Position numbers and translations under genes: made by a program | Shown: piece by piece, positions 16,386-25,145 of the stretch | How the letters are laid out: each line of letters starts with the position of its first letter | Position numbering within the stretch: position 1 is the stretch's first letter | Assembly: GCF_016653115.1 (NCBI RefSeq) | Contig: NZ_NHRX01000055.1 | Span: forward strand, 1-35,098 | DNA from: Rhodocyclus purpureus | Lineage (GTDB): Bacteria; Pseudomonadota; Gammaproteobacteria; Burkholderiales; Rhodocyclaceae | Length of the DNA stretch: 35,098 nt | Reading direction: 5' to 3' | Notes under the pieces: model-generated | Seen by the model: only the letters and a program-made list of their open reading frames with translations | Told to the model about the DNA's origin: nothing | Databases searched by the model: none

Positions 16386-17681
16386 ATGTCGGTCAGGGAT
16401 ATTTACCTGCAAAAGCGGACCACCCCCGAAGAAGCAATGCGCTTCGTACGTGACGGCGACCAGATCGTCGTTCCGACAGGCGTCGGCGAACCGCCTGCCT
16501 TGTTGACTGCCCTCTCCGAGCAGCGCAAGCGCTTCCACGGCGTCAAGGTGTCGTCGATCCTGCCGATCAAGAAGTACGATTACTTCGATCCGGAAACCGT
16601 CGATAACGTCCGTCACGTCGCCTACTTCTACAGCGGCGTCAGCCGTCCGGGCGGGCACGCCGGCTGGGTCGACTACGTGCCGAGCTATTTCTCCGAAATG
16701 CCCGAGCTGATGCGGCGCGGCCTGCTGGCTGCCGACGTGGTCTTCGCGATCGCCTCGCCGATGGACAACCACGGCTACTTCTCGGTGAGCCTCGGTACCG
16801 ACTATACGATGGCGGCGATGGAGCGCGCGCGCGCGATCGTCCTCGAAGTGAACCCGAACGTCCCCTTCGCCTTCGGCAACTGTCTGGTGCATGTCTCGCA
16901 GGTCGCCGCGGTGGTCGAAAGCGAGCACCCGATCGCCGAAGTCGGCCTGCCGAAGATCGGCCCGGTGCAGGAAGCGATCGCCAAGCACGTCGCCGAGATG
17001 ATCGAGGACGGCTCGACGCTGCAGATCGGTTACGGCGGCATTCCCGACGCGGTGGTGATGCAGCTCACGCACAAGCACGACCTCGGTATCCACACCGAGA
17101 TGATCGGCGACGGCATCATGACGCTGGTCGAAGCTGGCGCGGTCACCTGCCGCCACAAGAACTACCTGCCCGGCAAGATGGTCGCGACCTTCGCGCTCGG
17201 TTCGAAGAAGCTCTACGACTTCATGAACCGTAACCCGATGCTGGAAATGCATCCGGTCGATTTCACCAACGACCCCTACCTCGCCGGCAAGAACGACAAG
17301 CTGGTGAGCATCAACGGCACGCTGCAAGTCGATTTCCTCGGCCAGTGCGGTTCGGAGTCGATGGGCTGGCAGTCCTACTCGGGCACCGGCGGCCAGTCCG
17401 ACTTCGTGCGCGCGGCCAACATGTCGAAGGGCGGCAAGTCCTTCATCTGCCTGCCGTCGACCGCCAAGGGCGACACCATCTCGCGCATCGTGCCGACCCT
17501 GACGCCGGGAACGCACGTGTCGACCAGCAAGAACGACGTGAACTACGTCGTCACCGAGTTCGGCGTCGCCCAGCTGCGCGGCAAGTCAGCCAAGCAGCGC
17601 GCACAGGAACTGATCGCCATCTCGCACCCGAACTTCCGCGCCGAGCTGACCGAAGCGGCCAAGAAGATGAACCTGCTCTGA
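16386..17681 (+). CDS. Acetyl-CoA hydrolase/transferase family protein (4-hydroxybutyrate CoA-transferase-like)
   Basis: A 431-residue class I CoA-transferase family protein. It has the two-domain layout: N-terminal half with VRDGDQIVVPTGVGEPPALL, C-terminal half with the GIHTEMIGDG motif. E238 in that motif is at the position of the glutamate that forms the CoA thioester intermediate. GYGGIPDAV and the FLGQCGSESMG/GTGGQSDF blocks are typical of the acetyl-CoA hydrolase C-terminal domain. The family moves CoA between acetyl-CoA and short acids such as succinate, propionate, butyrate or 4-hydroxybutyrate; the substrate cannot be read from sequence. AGGAG precedes the ATG by nine bases, and TAGAAT at 16301-16306 is a possible -10 box. 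It stands alone between two terminators, so it is probably monocistronic. Confidence 0.9.
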   Translation: MSVRDIYLQKRTTPEEAMRFVRDGDQIVVPTGVGEPPALLTALSEQRKRFHGVKVSSILPIKKYDYFDPETVDNVRHVAYFYSGVSRPGGHAGWVDYVPSYFSEMPELMRRGLLAADVVFAIASPMDNHGYFSVSLGTDYTMAAMERARAIVLEVNPNVPFAFGNCLVHVSQVAAVVESEHPIAEVGLPKIGPVQEAIAKHVAEMIEDGSTLQIGYGGIPDAVVMQLTHKHDLGIHTEMIGDGIMTLVEAGAVTCRHKNYLPGKMVATFALGSKKLYDFMNRNPMLEMHPVDFTNDPYLAGKNDKLVSINGTLQVDFLGQCGSESMGWQSYSGTGGQSDFVRAANMSKGGKSFICLPSTAKGDTISRIVPTLTPGTHVSTSKNDVNYVVTEFGVAQLRGKSAKQRAQELIAISHPNFRAELTEAAKKMNLL

Positions 17682-17701
17682 TCGACGCAGCGCAGCAGGC
17701 A

Positions 17702-17730
17702 AACGGCGGCCCCTGTGGCCGCCGTTTTCA
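17702..17730 (+). terminator. Rho-independent terminator after the CoA-transferase gene
   Basis: The arms AACGGCGGCC (17702-17711) and GGCCGCCGTT (17717-17726) are perfect inverted copies around CCTGT, followed by a short T-rich run. It starts 20 bases after the stop codon. Confidence 0.85.
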
Positions 17731-17755
17731 TTTGTGGGGGGGGCGCGGGTCGCGC

Positions 17756-17898
17756 GAGTTGGCGAGGCCGCAAAACTGGAGGAACGAACTGGATTGCCAC
17801 GGCGCTACGCGCCTCGCAATGACGACATTGTTGCCACGGAGCAAGACGCCTCGCAATGACGGCGTTGTTGCCACGGAGCGAGGTGCCTCGCAATGACA
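17756..17898. repeat. Repeat array F: one full arm and two short arms
   Basis: In reversed orientation there is one CTGGATTGCCACGG...CTCGCAATGAC arm (17789-17823), followed by two short arms of the type GTTGCCACGGAGC...GCCTCGCAATGAC that lack the TCCAG end. The same short arm occurs in arrays B and E. The array fills the gap between the convergent CoA-transferase and DUF3293 genes. Confidence 0.85.
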
Positions 17899-17966
17899 GC
17901 TTTGAAGCGAATGGCTGCATTTCATGGCATGGAGCGGCAGACATCGCCGTGCCGGTCATGCCCGGT

Positions 17967-18470
17967 TCATTTGCATGAAATATGAGGCTCCCGGAATTGC
18001 AGCGACGGCCGCATCCCGACTTCGGCGGCGACGATCGCGACCTGGTCGAATTCGGCGGCAAGCGCCAGCGCTTCTTCGCTGCTCACGTCGAGCACGAGGA
18101 AGCCCTCCTCCGCCGGCCAGTCGCCGGCGTCGGCGAGGTGGATGCTGCGCAGCCGGCGCCAGCCGTGGGACTGCAGGCGCTGCGCCAGCACACGGTCGCG
18201 CGCTGCGTTCTCCTGCGCCGACAGCTGCCGGGCATGGGGATTGTGCGCAGTGACGATCGCCCAGCGGCATGCGCCGTGGCGGCGCAGCCATTGGTCGAAC
18301 TGTGGCTGCGCTGCGCCGATGCGCAGGTCGAAAACCGGCCCATCGCTGGCGAAGACCCGGTAGCAGGTCGCCGCGAACGCTGCCGCGAGTGGCGCCGGGA
18401 CAAACCCAGCCGCACCCCTTTCGGGGATATACCCGGCGTCAGCTTCTACGCCGTTCTCATAGCCGGACAT
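17967..18470 (-). CDS. DUF3293 domain-containing protein
   Basis: A 167-residue cytoplasmic protein. It matches the DUF3293 pattern: an N-terminal helix with AATCYRVF, the WAIVTAHNPHARQLSAQENA strand-loop, a middle region with LQSHGWRRL, then DWPAEEGFLVLDVSSEEALALAAEFDQVAIV. The domain's function is unknown. I prefer the ATG at 18470 (MSGYENG) with GAGAG just upstream; a start at 18512 would overlap rmuC by 56 bases. With the shorter start the overlap with the rmuC stop (18457) is 14 bases, so the gene is likely co-transcribed with and translationally coupled to rmuC. Confidence 0.8.
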   Translation of the reverse strand: MSGYENGVEADAGYIPERGAAGFVPAPLAAAFAATCYRVFASDGPVFDLRIGAAQPQFDQWLRRHGACRWAIVTAHNPHARQLSAQENAARDRVLAQRLQSHGWRRLRSIHLADAGDWPAEEGFLVLDVSSEEALALAAEFDQVAIVAAEVGMRPSLQFREPHISCK

Positions 18471-19857
18471 CGCCGTCGCTCTCGGGGTCGCTTTTGTCGG
18501 TGGTCTCACCAACGCTCTCTCCCTCGCCGAGCTCGGTGAGCTGCCCGAGCTGTTCCTGCGCCTCGACCAGCGGCAGCGCTTCGACGCTTTTCAGCTTGCG
18601 CTCGATCTGGCGCGTGCGCACGCCGGCGGCGTCGATCGAGCGGGTGGCGAGTTCGAGCTTCTTGCGCGTCGCTTCCAGCGCCTCGCCGAACTTGCCGAAT
18701 TCGGTCTTGACCGCGCCGAGCACGGCCCAGACCTCGGCCGAGCGGCGCTCGATAGCCAGCGTGCGGAAGCCCATCTGCAGGCTGTTGAGCAACGCCGCCA
18801 GGGTCGTCGGCCCCGCCAGGCTGATGCGGAGATCGCGCTGCAGCGACTCGGCCAGCCCCGGCCGGCGAAGTGCCTCGGCGTAGAGGCCCTCGATCGGCAG
18901 GTAGAGAATCGCGAAATCGGTGGTGTGCGGCGGCTCGAGGTACTTCTCGTTGATGCTGCGCGCCTCCAGACGCAGGCGGGCTTCGAGCGCCTTGGCCGCG
19001 GCCTCGACCGCCGCCGGGTCGACGCGGTCCTGCGCGTCGAGCAGGCGCTGGTAGTCCTCGATCGGGAACTTGGCGTCGATCGGCAGCCATACCGGCGGGC
19101 CGTCGCTGCCCTTCTGCCGCCCGAGCTCACGCCCCGGCAGGCGGAGCGCGAACTCGACGCGCTCGGCGCTGCCCGGTCGCGTCGCGACGTTGCGCGCGAA
19201 CTGGTCGGCGACCAGCACCTGTTCGAGCAGCGCTTCGAGCTGCACCTCGCCCCAGGTGCCGCGCGTCTTGACGTTGGTGAGGACGCGCTTCAGGTCGCCG
19301 ACGCCCGCGGCGAGCGTGTTCATCTCGCCGAGGCCGCGCTGCACCTGTTCGAGGCGCTCGCTGACCAGGCGGAATGACTCGCCCAGCCGCTGTTCGAGGG
19401 TGGCGTGCAGTTTCTCGTCGACCGTCTGCCGCATCGTTTCGAGGCGTGCCGCGTTGTCGGCCTGCAGTGAAGCGAGCCGCGCCTCGACCGCCTGGCGCAG
19501 CTGCTCGAAACGCCCGTCGATGCTGCCGGTCAGGCGCGCCAGCTGCTGCGAGAAGGCTTCCAGTTGCTGCCCCTGCAGCACGCCGAAGCGCGCGAGTTCG
19601 CCGCCGAGCATCTCGCCCTGGCGCGCCACCGAAGCCGACTGCTCGACCCGGCCCGCGTGCGCGGACTGCGCCGCCTCCTGGCGCACGCGCGCCATCTCCT
19701 GGCGGAACTCCTCGCGCAACTCGCGCGCGACGCGTTCCTGTCCGGCGAGGAGCTCGGCAGCGCGCGCTTCGAGCCTCGCCATGCGGAGCATGAGCAGCAG
19801 CGCCAGCAGCAGAAAGCCGCCGGCGGCGATGCCGGGAATGATCCACTCCATGTTCAT
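18457..19857 (-). CDS. rmuC: RmuC family DNA recombination protein
   Basis: A 466-residue protein with one N-terminal membrane helix (about residues 5-24), a long coiled coil rich in E, R and Q (about 30-190), and the RmuC domain. That domain carries TRGTWGEVQLEALLEQVL, LPIDAKFPIEDYQRLLDA and DFAILYLPIEGLYAEAL. RmuC limits recombination between inverted repeats in E. coli and has a PD-(D/E)XK-type nuclease fold. Both ATG 19857 and ATG 19851 are usable: GAGG serves the first and AGGA the second. Its presence in a window full of inverted repeats is notable but may be a coincidence, since rmuC is widespread. Confidence 0.92.
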   Translation of the reverse strand: MNMEWIIPGIAAGGFLLLALLLMLRMARLEARAAELLAGQERVARELREEFRQEMARVRQEAAQSAHAGRVEQSASVARQGEMLGGELARFGVLQGQQLEAFSQQLARLTGSIDGRFEQLRQAVEARLASLQADNAARLETMRQTVDEKLHATLEQRLGESFRLVSERLEQVQRGLGEMNTLAAGVGDLKRVLTNVKTRGTWGEVQLEALLEQVLVADQFARNVATRPGSAERVEFALRLPGRELGRQKGSDGPPVWLPIDAKFPIEDYQRLLDAQDRVDPAAVEAAAKALEARLRLEARSINEKYLEPPHTTDFAILYLPIEGLYAEALRRPGLAESLQRDLRISLAGPTTLAALLNSLQMGFRTLAIERRSAEVWAVLGAVKTEFGKFGEALEATRKKLELATRSIDAAGVRTRQIERKLKSVEALPLVEAQEQLGQLTELGEGESVGETTDKSDPESDGDVRL

Positions 19858-19874
19858 CCTGGAAACCTCTTTTC

Positions 19875-19997
19875 AGCCACGAAAAACACGAAAACCACGA
19901 AATGAAGCATGGGCGTTCAATGCTCGAGCTACCGGGTTGCGTCTCCCCGGGGGGACACCCATGAATGCTTTCGTGTTTTTTCGTGCAGTTCGTGGCA
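19875..19997. repeat. GCCACGAAA/TTTCGTGGC palindromic element upstream of rmuC
   Basis: The left part has GCCACGAAAAACACGAAAAC and the right part (19961-19997) has TTTCGTGTTTTTTCGTGCAG ending in TTCGTGGC. They are imperfect inverted copies with about 50 bases between, including CCCCGGGGGG. Another complete copy is at 33577-33702 and a half copy at 14123. Confidence 0.75.
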
Positions 19998-20015
19998 AGT
20001 GCTTTTTCAAAAAAA

Positions 20016-20059
20016 GGGGACGGTATACTTGATCCCTTCGAATCAAGTATACCGTCCCT
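20016..20059. repeat. Complete REP palindrome of the GGGGACGGTATACT type
   Basis: The arms GGGGACGGTATACTTGAT (20016-20033) and ATCAAGTATACCGTCCCT (20042-20059) match at 17 of 18 positions around an eight-base loop. It is the only complete palindrome of the family in the window and lies nine bases beyond the stop of the minus-strand DUF748 gene, so it may also act as a transcription end or block read-through into rmuC. Confidence 0.85.
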
Positions 20060-20068
20060 GTAATAAAT

Positions 20069-23000
20069 TCAGCGCAGCGAGAAGTCGACGCGGTTTGCTC
20101 TGGCTGCGGCGGCGGCGTCGCTGGCGCCTTCTTCCTGGATCAGCTTCGGTTGCAGCAGGAAGATGCGCTCGGCGGGGGCGCCGGCCTTTTCGACCAGGTA
20201 GTCGCGGACGCGCTCGGCACGCCGGTCGCCGAGCTCGTGCAGATCGTCGTCGCTGATGACGGTGTTGGTGACGATCAGCTTTTCCATCTCCTCGGGCGGC
20301 AGCGACTTGAGCAGGCCGATCATGTTGCGCGGCTTCGGGAACTTCTCGGCGCGATAGACGCGTTCGAGCAGCGCGGTGCGCTCGGCCGCAGTGATCTCGA
20401 TCTGCTCGAGCGAGCCGCTTTCGACGCCCTTATTGACGAGGTCGTCGCGCTTGAGACGGCGCATCTTGCGCTCGATCAGCGCCAGCTTGAGCCCTTCGCG
20501 ATCGCGCTCGACGGCGACCGAGCCGGTGATCTCGAGCTGGAGCGCGGGGCGGTCGTTGAGCGCAGCCGCGAGATTGTCGAGTCGCTTCTGCGCGGCGGCG
20601 TCGAGCGTCGCCACGCCGTAGGCGAAATCGACGTTGGACAGTTCCTCGCCGCCGAACAGCGAGCCGAGCAGCGCGAACGGCGAGGTGAGCACCTTGGCGA
20701 AGAGATTGAGGATCACCTTGATCACCAGTCCGCCAATGCTGAACTCGGGATCGTCGAGCGAACCGGAGATCGGCAGGTTGAGGTCGATTTCGCCGCGCCG
20801 GTTCTTGAGCAAGGCCACCGCCAGCGTCACCGGCAGCTTGGTCGCGCTCGGCGATTCGACCGGGTCGCCGAAGGTCAGCTGGTCGAGGAAGAGGCGGTTC
20901 TCGGCGGTGAGCAGGCGCTTCTCGATGTGGTACTTGACGGCCAGAGAGAGCTTGCCCTTGTCGATCTCGTAGCCTGCGTACTTGCCGGAGTACGGCGAGA
21001 ACGAGGTCAGCTCGACACCCTTCACCTCGGCGTCGAGGTCGAGGAAGATGTCTTTGGCCAGCGGGTTGAGGCGCGCCTTGATAGTCAAAGGCGCGACGCG
21101 GTCGTAGCTGCCGCGCAGGTCGAGGTCTGCCATCGACCCGGCTTCCGACGACAGCCCGCTGATGCGACCGCCGACCTCGCGCAGGCTCGCCGTGTAGTTG
21201 GGTTTGACGAAATTGTCGGTGAAGTTGATGCGGCCGCCCTGCAGCGTCACCTTGCCGATGCGGATCGGCATCGGCTCTGCGGCCTCGGGGGCGGGCGTGC
21301 CCGGGAGCGGCACGCTGGCCTTGCCTTCGCTGCGGCTGGCTTCGGGCTCTGCGGCGGCAGGGGCCGGGCTCGCGGCGGCCGGGGCGGCGGGCACCGAGGC
21401 GGCCGCCGCTGCGGCGCCGCCCTGCTTACCGGCTGGCTCGCGGCGCACGATTTCGGCGAGGTTGAGCTTGCCTTCCTTGCTGACGATGACGCGGGCGAAG
21501 AAATCGGAGAGCGCGATCTCGCCGATCGAGAGCGAATCCGGACCGAGACGGAAGTCGACGTCGCCGAAGTAGAACGACTTCCAGCGCAGGAAATCGGCGG
21601 CGTTGATCTTGTCGATGGCGAAGAAGTCGCCGATCGTCGCCTGCCCGCTGAAGCCGCCGGCGAGTCCGGCGACCAGCGGCTGGCGTTTCGCTGCCGGGGC
21701 GGTGTCGGTCTGGCGCAGTTTCAGCGTGCCCTTGACGGTCGCTTGTCCGCGCGTGAGCTCGAGGTTCAGTTTCTCGCTGAAATAGGGCTGCAACGGCAGC
21801 AACTCGATGCCCTTGAGGTCGAGATCGAGTTGGGTGGCCAGCGGCGCCAGCGCGAGATTGCCGGCGACACCGACCTCGCCCTTCTGGTTGAGACGGAAGT
21901 TCGCCTGCAGCTTGGCGCTGGCGCCGGGCGCGGTGGAGAAATTCTCGACGACGAAGCCGAGTCCGGCGATCGTCTGCGTCGCCGCCGGCTGCACGGCCGC
22001 GTCCTCGAAGCGCAGGTCGATCTTCTCGCCCTGGACGCGCTGCGCCACTAGCTGCCACGGCGCGCTGGCGGGGGCCTTGGCGCGGGCAGCCGGTGCTGCG
22101 GCCTTGGCCGACTGGCGCAGGAGCGGCGGCAGGACGGCGTCGAGCTTGCCGTCGCTGGCGCGCCGGACGAGCGCCTGCAGGTCGGTCAGGCGAAGCTCGC
22201 CGAGACCGAGGCGCCGCCCGGCGAGGTCGAGTTCGCCGTCCTTGATCGCGAAGGCGCCGAGCGACAGGCGCTCGTCACCCTCGATGCGGCCGCCGCCGGC
22301 AAAGCGCGCCGGCTTGCCGGCCTCACTCGCCAGGCCGCTCAGTTGCAGGTCGAGCCCGAGCAGGTCGAGTTGCAGGGGCCGTCCGCGCGTCTCGTCGCGC
22401 CAGTGGATGCTGGCGTCGCTGAGGCTCGCCGTGGCCAGCGACCAAGCGAACGGGGTAGTGACCTTCGCCGCCGCCTCGGGCTGGGGCGCTGCCGGTGCCG
22501 ACGAACCGGCTGGCGGCCTGGCCGCCGGCTGCACGCCACGCTCGAGCACGGCCAGCCAGTTGAGAGAGCCGTCGGCGCGGGCATGGGCAAAGACCTGCGG
22601 CGCGGTCAGCACCAGCCGGTCGACCTGCAGCTCGCGCTGCACCGGATCGAAGGCGCCGACGCCGAGTTCGATCCGCGTCGCCAGGAACAACGGCGCCCCG
22701 TCCGGGTCCTCGATACGCAGGTCGGCCAGCGCCGCGTTGCCGGAAACCTTGAGCAGCGGTGGCGCATCGTTGGCGAGGCGGAACGAGACCTTGAGCTCGC
22801 CGTCGAGGAGCGCCGAGCGCAACTGCAGCGGCAGCGCCACCGGCACGTAGTCGATGTAGCGCGTCAGGTCGAGCCGACTGAAGTCGAGCGAGAGTTCGCT
22901 CTCGCGCGATTTGGCGAGGAGCTTGCTGCGCCCGTCGAGCGCCAGCGGCGATCCGTCGATGCGCGCCGAGAAGGCCGGATCGACGAAGCTATCGACGAGT

Positions 23001-23590
23001 TCGGGCAGGCTGGAGACGACGGGCAGGTGCAGGGTGATGTCGCTGACGCGATGCACCTCGTCGGTGACGCGATCGTCGAACTCGATGAGCCCTCCGTTCA
23101 CCTGGATGTTGGCGACCGAAAACGCCGGCGTCGGCCCTGAAGGTCCGGACAGGAACTGCTCGATCAGGTCGGAGACGTTGTAGCGCTGCGCAGCGAGACG
23201 GCGCAGATGCAGCGCGAGCCCGTCGAGACGCAGTTCCTCGATGATCGGCGCGCGGCGGAAGAGAGAGGACGAGGAGACGTCGACGAACAGGCTGTCGAAG
23301 GCGAGCAGCGGCCCCGGCGTGGCCGGCGCCGCCTCTTCAAGCTCGCGCTCGCCGATCACCAGCCCATTGATGCGCAAGGACAGTCCGAAGGGATTGATGC
23401 TGATCCCGTCGACGCTGACCGGGCGGTGCAGCGCCGTGCTCGCCTGCTCGATCAGGACCGACTTGACGATCGGCGGCAGCACGAAGGAGCCGAGCACGCC
23501 GATGACGAGGATCACGATAAACGCAATCCGGGCAAGCCACCGCGTGCCAGGCGCCAGCAGCCACGCATCGAACCTGGAAGCCACGTTCAT
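20069..23590 (-). CDS. DUF748 (AsmA-like) giant envelope protein
   Basis: A protein of about 1170 residues with one N-terminal membrane helix (near residues 18-40, in IAFIVILVIGVLGSFVL) and a long exported region of repeated beta-rich AsmA/DUF748 blocks. Recurrent features are amphipathic strands with LxLxG patterns and segments such as FAIDKINAADFLRWKSFYFG and KVTLQGGRINFTDNFVKPNY. A Pro/Ala-rich linker lies mid-protein, and the C-terminus (ERVRDYLVEKAGAPAERIFL) resembles an OmpA-like region. Such proteins are thought to bridge lipid transport across the periplasm; for this member that is an inference. Three ATGs lie close together. The GGGGA just upstream best serves the one at 23590. Transcription continues toward rmuC on the same strand. 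Confidence 0.88.
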   Translation of the reverse strand: MNVASRFDAWLLAPGTRWLARIAFIVILVIGVLGSFVLPPIVKSVLIEQASTALHRPVSVDGISINPFGLSLRINGLVIGERELEEAAPATPGPLLAFDSLFVDVSSSSLFRRAPIIEELRLDGLALHLRRLAAQRYNVSDLIEQFLSGPSGPTPAFSVANIQVNGGLIEFDDRVTDEVHRVSDITLHLPVVSSLPELVDSFVDPAFSARIDGSPLALDGRSKLLAKSRESELSLDFSRLDLTRYIDYVPVALPLQLRSALLDGELKVSFRLANDAPPLLKVSGNAALADLRIEDPDGAPLFLATRIELGVGAFDPVQRELQVDRLVLTAPQVFAHARADGSLNWLAVLERGVQPAARPPAGSSAPAAPQPEAAAKVTTPFAWSLATASLSDASIHWRDETRGRPLQLDLLGLDLQLSGLASEAGKPARFAGGGRIEGDERLSLGAFAIKDGELDLAGRRLGLGELRLTDLQALVRRASDGKLDAVLPPLLRQSAKAAAPAARAKAPASAPWQLVAQRVQGEKIDLRFEDAAVQPAATQTIAGLGFVVENFSTAPGASAKLQANFRLNQKGEVGVAGNLALAPLATQLDLDLKGIELLPLQPYFSEKLNLELTRGQATVKGTLKLRQTDTAPAAKRQPLVAGLAGGFSGQATIGDFFAIDKINAADFLRWKSFYFGDVDFRLGPDSLSIGEIALSDFFARVIVSKEGKLNLAEIVRREPAGKQGGAAAAAASVPAAPAAASPAPAAAEPEASRSEGKASVPLPGTPAPEAAEPMPIRIGKVTLQGGRINFTDNFVKPNYTASLREVGGRISGLSSEAGSMADLDLRGSYDRVAPLTIKARLNPLAKDIFLDLDAEVKGVELTSFSPYSGKYAGYEIDKGKLSLAVKYHIEKRLLTAENRLFLDQLTFGDPVESPSATKLPVTLAVALLKNRRGEIDLNLPISGSLDDPEFSIGGLVIKVILNLFAKVLTSPFALLGSLFGGEELSNVDFAYGVATLDAAAQKRLDNLAAALNDRPALQLEITGSVAVERDREGLKLALIERKMRRLKRDDLVNKGVESGSLEQIEITAAERTALLERVYRAEKFPKPRNMIGLLKSLPPEEMEKLIVTNTVISDDDLHELGDRRAERVRDYLVEKAGAPAERIFLLQPKLIQEEGASDAAAAARANRVDFSLR

Positions 23591-23646
23591 CATCGTCCCC
23601 ATCGAAGGTGTTATTCAGAATCTAGCATAAAACCGCACCCTATTCC

Positions 23647-23660
23647 GGGGACGTCATACC
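23647..23660. repeat. Degenerate REP half-element upstream of the DUF748 gene
   Basis: GGGGACGTCATACC differs at two positions from the GGGGACGTTATACT block and is followed by TGATTCGCGATCA, a small imperfect hairpin like the loop of the complete copy at 20016. It lies 57 bases upstream of the DUF748 start. Confidence 0.4.
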
Positions 23661-23684
23661 TGATTCGCGATCAGCAGCCCGTCA

Positions 23685-24290
23685 GTTGGCGAGGCCGCGA
23701 AAGAACAAACTGGATTGCCACGGCGCTACGCGCCTCGCAATGACTTCATTTTTGCCACGGAGCCGGGCGCCTCGCAATGACGGCAGCGGATGGACGTCTT
23801 TCATGCTCGGGGCGGCGCACCCCGTCATCGCGAGCCCGCGGTGCGTGGCGATCCAGACAACCCGTCATCGCGAGCCCGAAGGGCGTGGCGATCCAGTGCG
23901 TAGGTCTCGCATCGTAAAGGGCGAGGAAACAGAAGAACGAACTGGATTGCCACGGCGCTACGCGCCTCGCAATGACTTCATTTTTGCCACGGAGCCGGGC
24001 GCCTCGCAATGACGGCAGCGGATGGACGTCTTTCATGCACGGGGCCGGCGCACCCCGTCATCGCGAGCCCACAGGGCGTGGCGATCCAGACAACCCGTCA
24101 TCGCGAGCCCGAAGGGCGTGGCGATCCAGTGCGTAGGTCTCGCATCGTGAAGGGCGAGGAAACGGAAGAACGAACTGGATTGCCACGGCGCTACGCGCCT
24201 CGCAATGACGGCATTGCCGGGAGTGCATGCAGCGGGGCTGCGACCGTAATCGTCATCGCGAGCCCGCAGGGCGTGGCGATCCAGTGCGTA
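23685..24290. repeat. Repeat array E: 232-bp units, inverted orientation
   Basis: CTGGATTGCCACGG...CTCGCAATGAC starts at 23710, 23942 and 24175, periods 232 and 233 bp. Between them are forward GTCATCGCGAGCCC...GCGATCCAG arms, the short GCCACGGAGCCGGG arm, and the linker that ends ...CGAACTGGAT. The array is the reverse complement of the layout in arrays A-D, and its linker (GTGCGTAGGTCTCGCATCGT) is the reverse complement of that in array D. It lies between the DUF748 start and the gloB stop. The gloB stop falls at the edge of the last unit. Confidence 0.88.
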
Positions 24291-24293
24291 GGG

Positions 24294-25094
24294 CTAGCCC
24301 TTGAAGTCGTTCTTCCAGGCGCGCAGGGCGGCGAAGATGGCGACGGGGTCGCTGGCGGCGGGGGTAGGCTGCGCGGATTCGGCGCACCAGCGCTGCACCG
24401 AGGCGATGACTTCGGGCTCGCCGCAGCGCAGGAAGGGGTTGCTCGCCTTTTCCTCGGCGATGGTCGACGGAACGGTCGGCAGTCCCCGCGCGCGCAGTTC
24501 GGCGACTGCCGCGGCGCGCTCATGCACGCGCGGATTGCCGGGCTCGACGACCAGCGCGAAGCGCAGGTTGGCGGCGGTGTATTCGTGCGCGCAATGGACC
24601 GCGGTGTCGTCGGGAAGCGCGGCCAGGCTGGCCAGCGATGCCGCCATCTGCTCTGGCGTACCCTCGAAGATGCGGCCGCAGGCGGCGCCGAACAGGGTGT
24701 CGCCGCAGAAGAGCTGCCCTGCGCCATAATAGGCGAGGTGCCCGCGCGTATGCCCGGGGACGGCCATGACCCGGAATTCGCGCCCGATCGCCCCGATGCG
24801 GATCGTCTCGCCGCCCGAGAGCGGCCGCGAAACCCCTGTGATAGACTCCGCCGCCGGTCCGAAGACCTCGGCACGGGGCGCGGCGGCGAGGAGTTCGGCG
24901 ACGCCGCCCTGGTGGTCGCCGTGGTGGTGGGTGATCAGGATCGCCGCCAGTTCGAGTCGTTCGCGCTCGATGAGCTCGAGCACCGGACGCGCGTCGCCCG
25001 GGTCGACGACGACGGCGTGGTCCCCCTGGCGCAGGAGCCAGATGTAATTGTCGGAGAAGGCGGGAAGCGGAAGTACAGGGTTGGCAGTAGTCAC
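24294..25094 (-). CDS. gloB: GloB, hydroxyacylglutathione hydrolase (glyoxalase II)
   Basis: A 266-residue metallo-beta-lactamase-fold enzyme that hydrolyses S-D-lactoylglutathione to D-lactate and glutathione, the second step of methylglyoxal detoxification. The metal-binding motif THHHGDH spans residues 55-61. Further ligands are in PGHTRGHLAYY, CGDTLFG and HCAHEYT, and the C-terminal EEKASNPFLRC is the usual glyoxalase II end motif for glutathione binding. Length is right (about 250-260). The start codon is GTG, with AGGAAAG about six bases before. It diverges from yafS with a 51-base gap. The order gloB, yafS, rnhA, dnaQ is also seen in E. coli. Repeat array E follows the stop immediately. 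Confidence 0.95.
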   Translation of the reverse strand: MTTANPVLPLPAFSDNYIWLLRQGDHAVVVDPGDARPVLELIERERLELAAILITHHHGDHQGGVAELLAAAPRAEVFGPAAESITGVSRPLSGGETIRIGAIGREFRVMAVPGHTRGHLAYYGAGQLFCGDTLFGAACGRIFEGTPEQMAASLASLAALPDDTAVHCAHEYTAANLRFALVVEPGNPRVHERAAAVAELRARGLPTVPSTIAEEKASNPFLRCGEPEVIASVQRWCAESAQPTPAASDPVAIFAALRAWKNDFKG

Positions 25095-25145
25095 GGGCTT
25101 TCCTGGGATGTTGGGTAGCGGGCAATTGTGGAAGAAGGACCGAAA

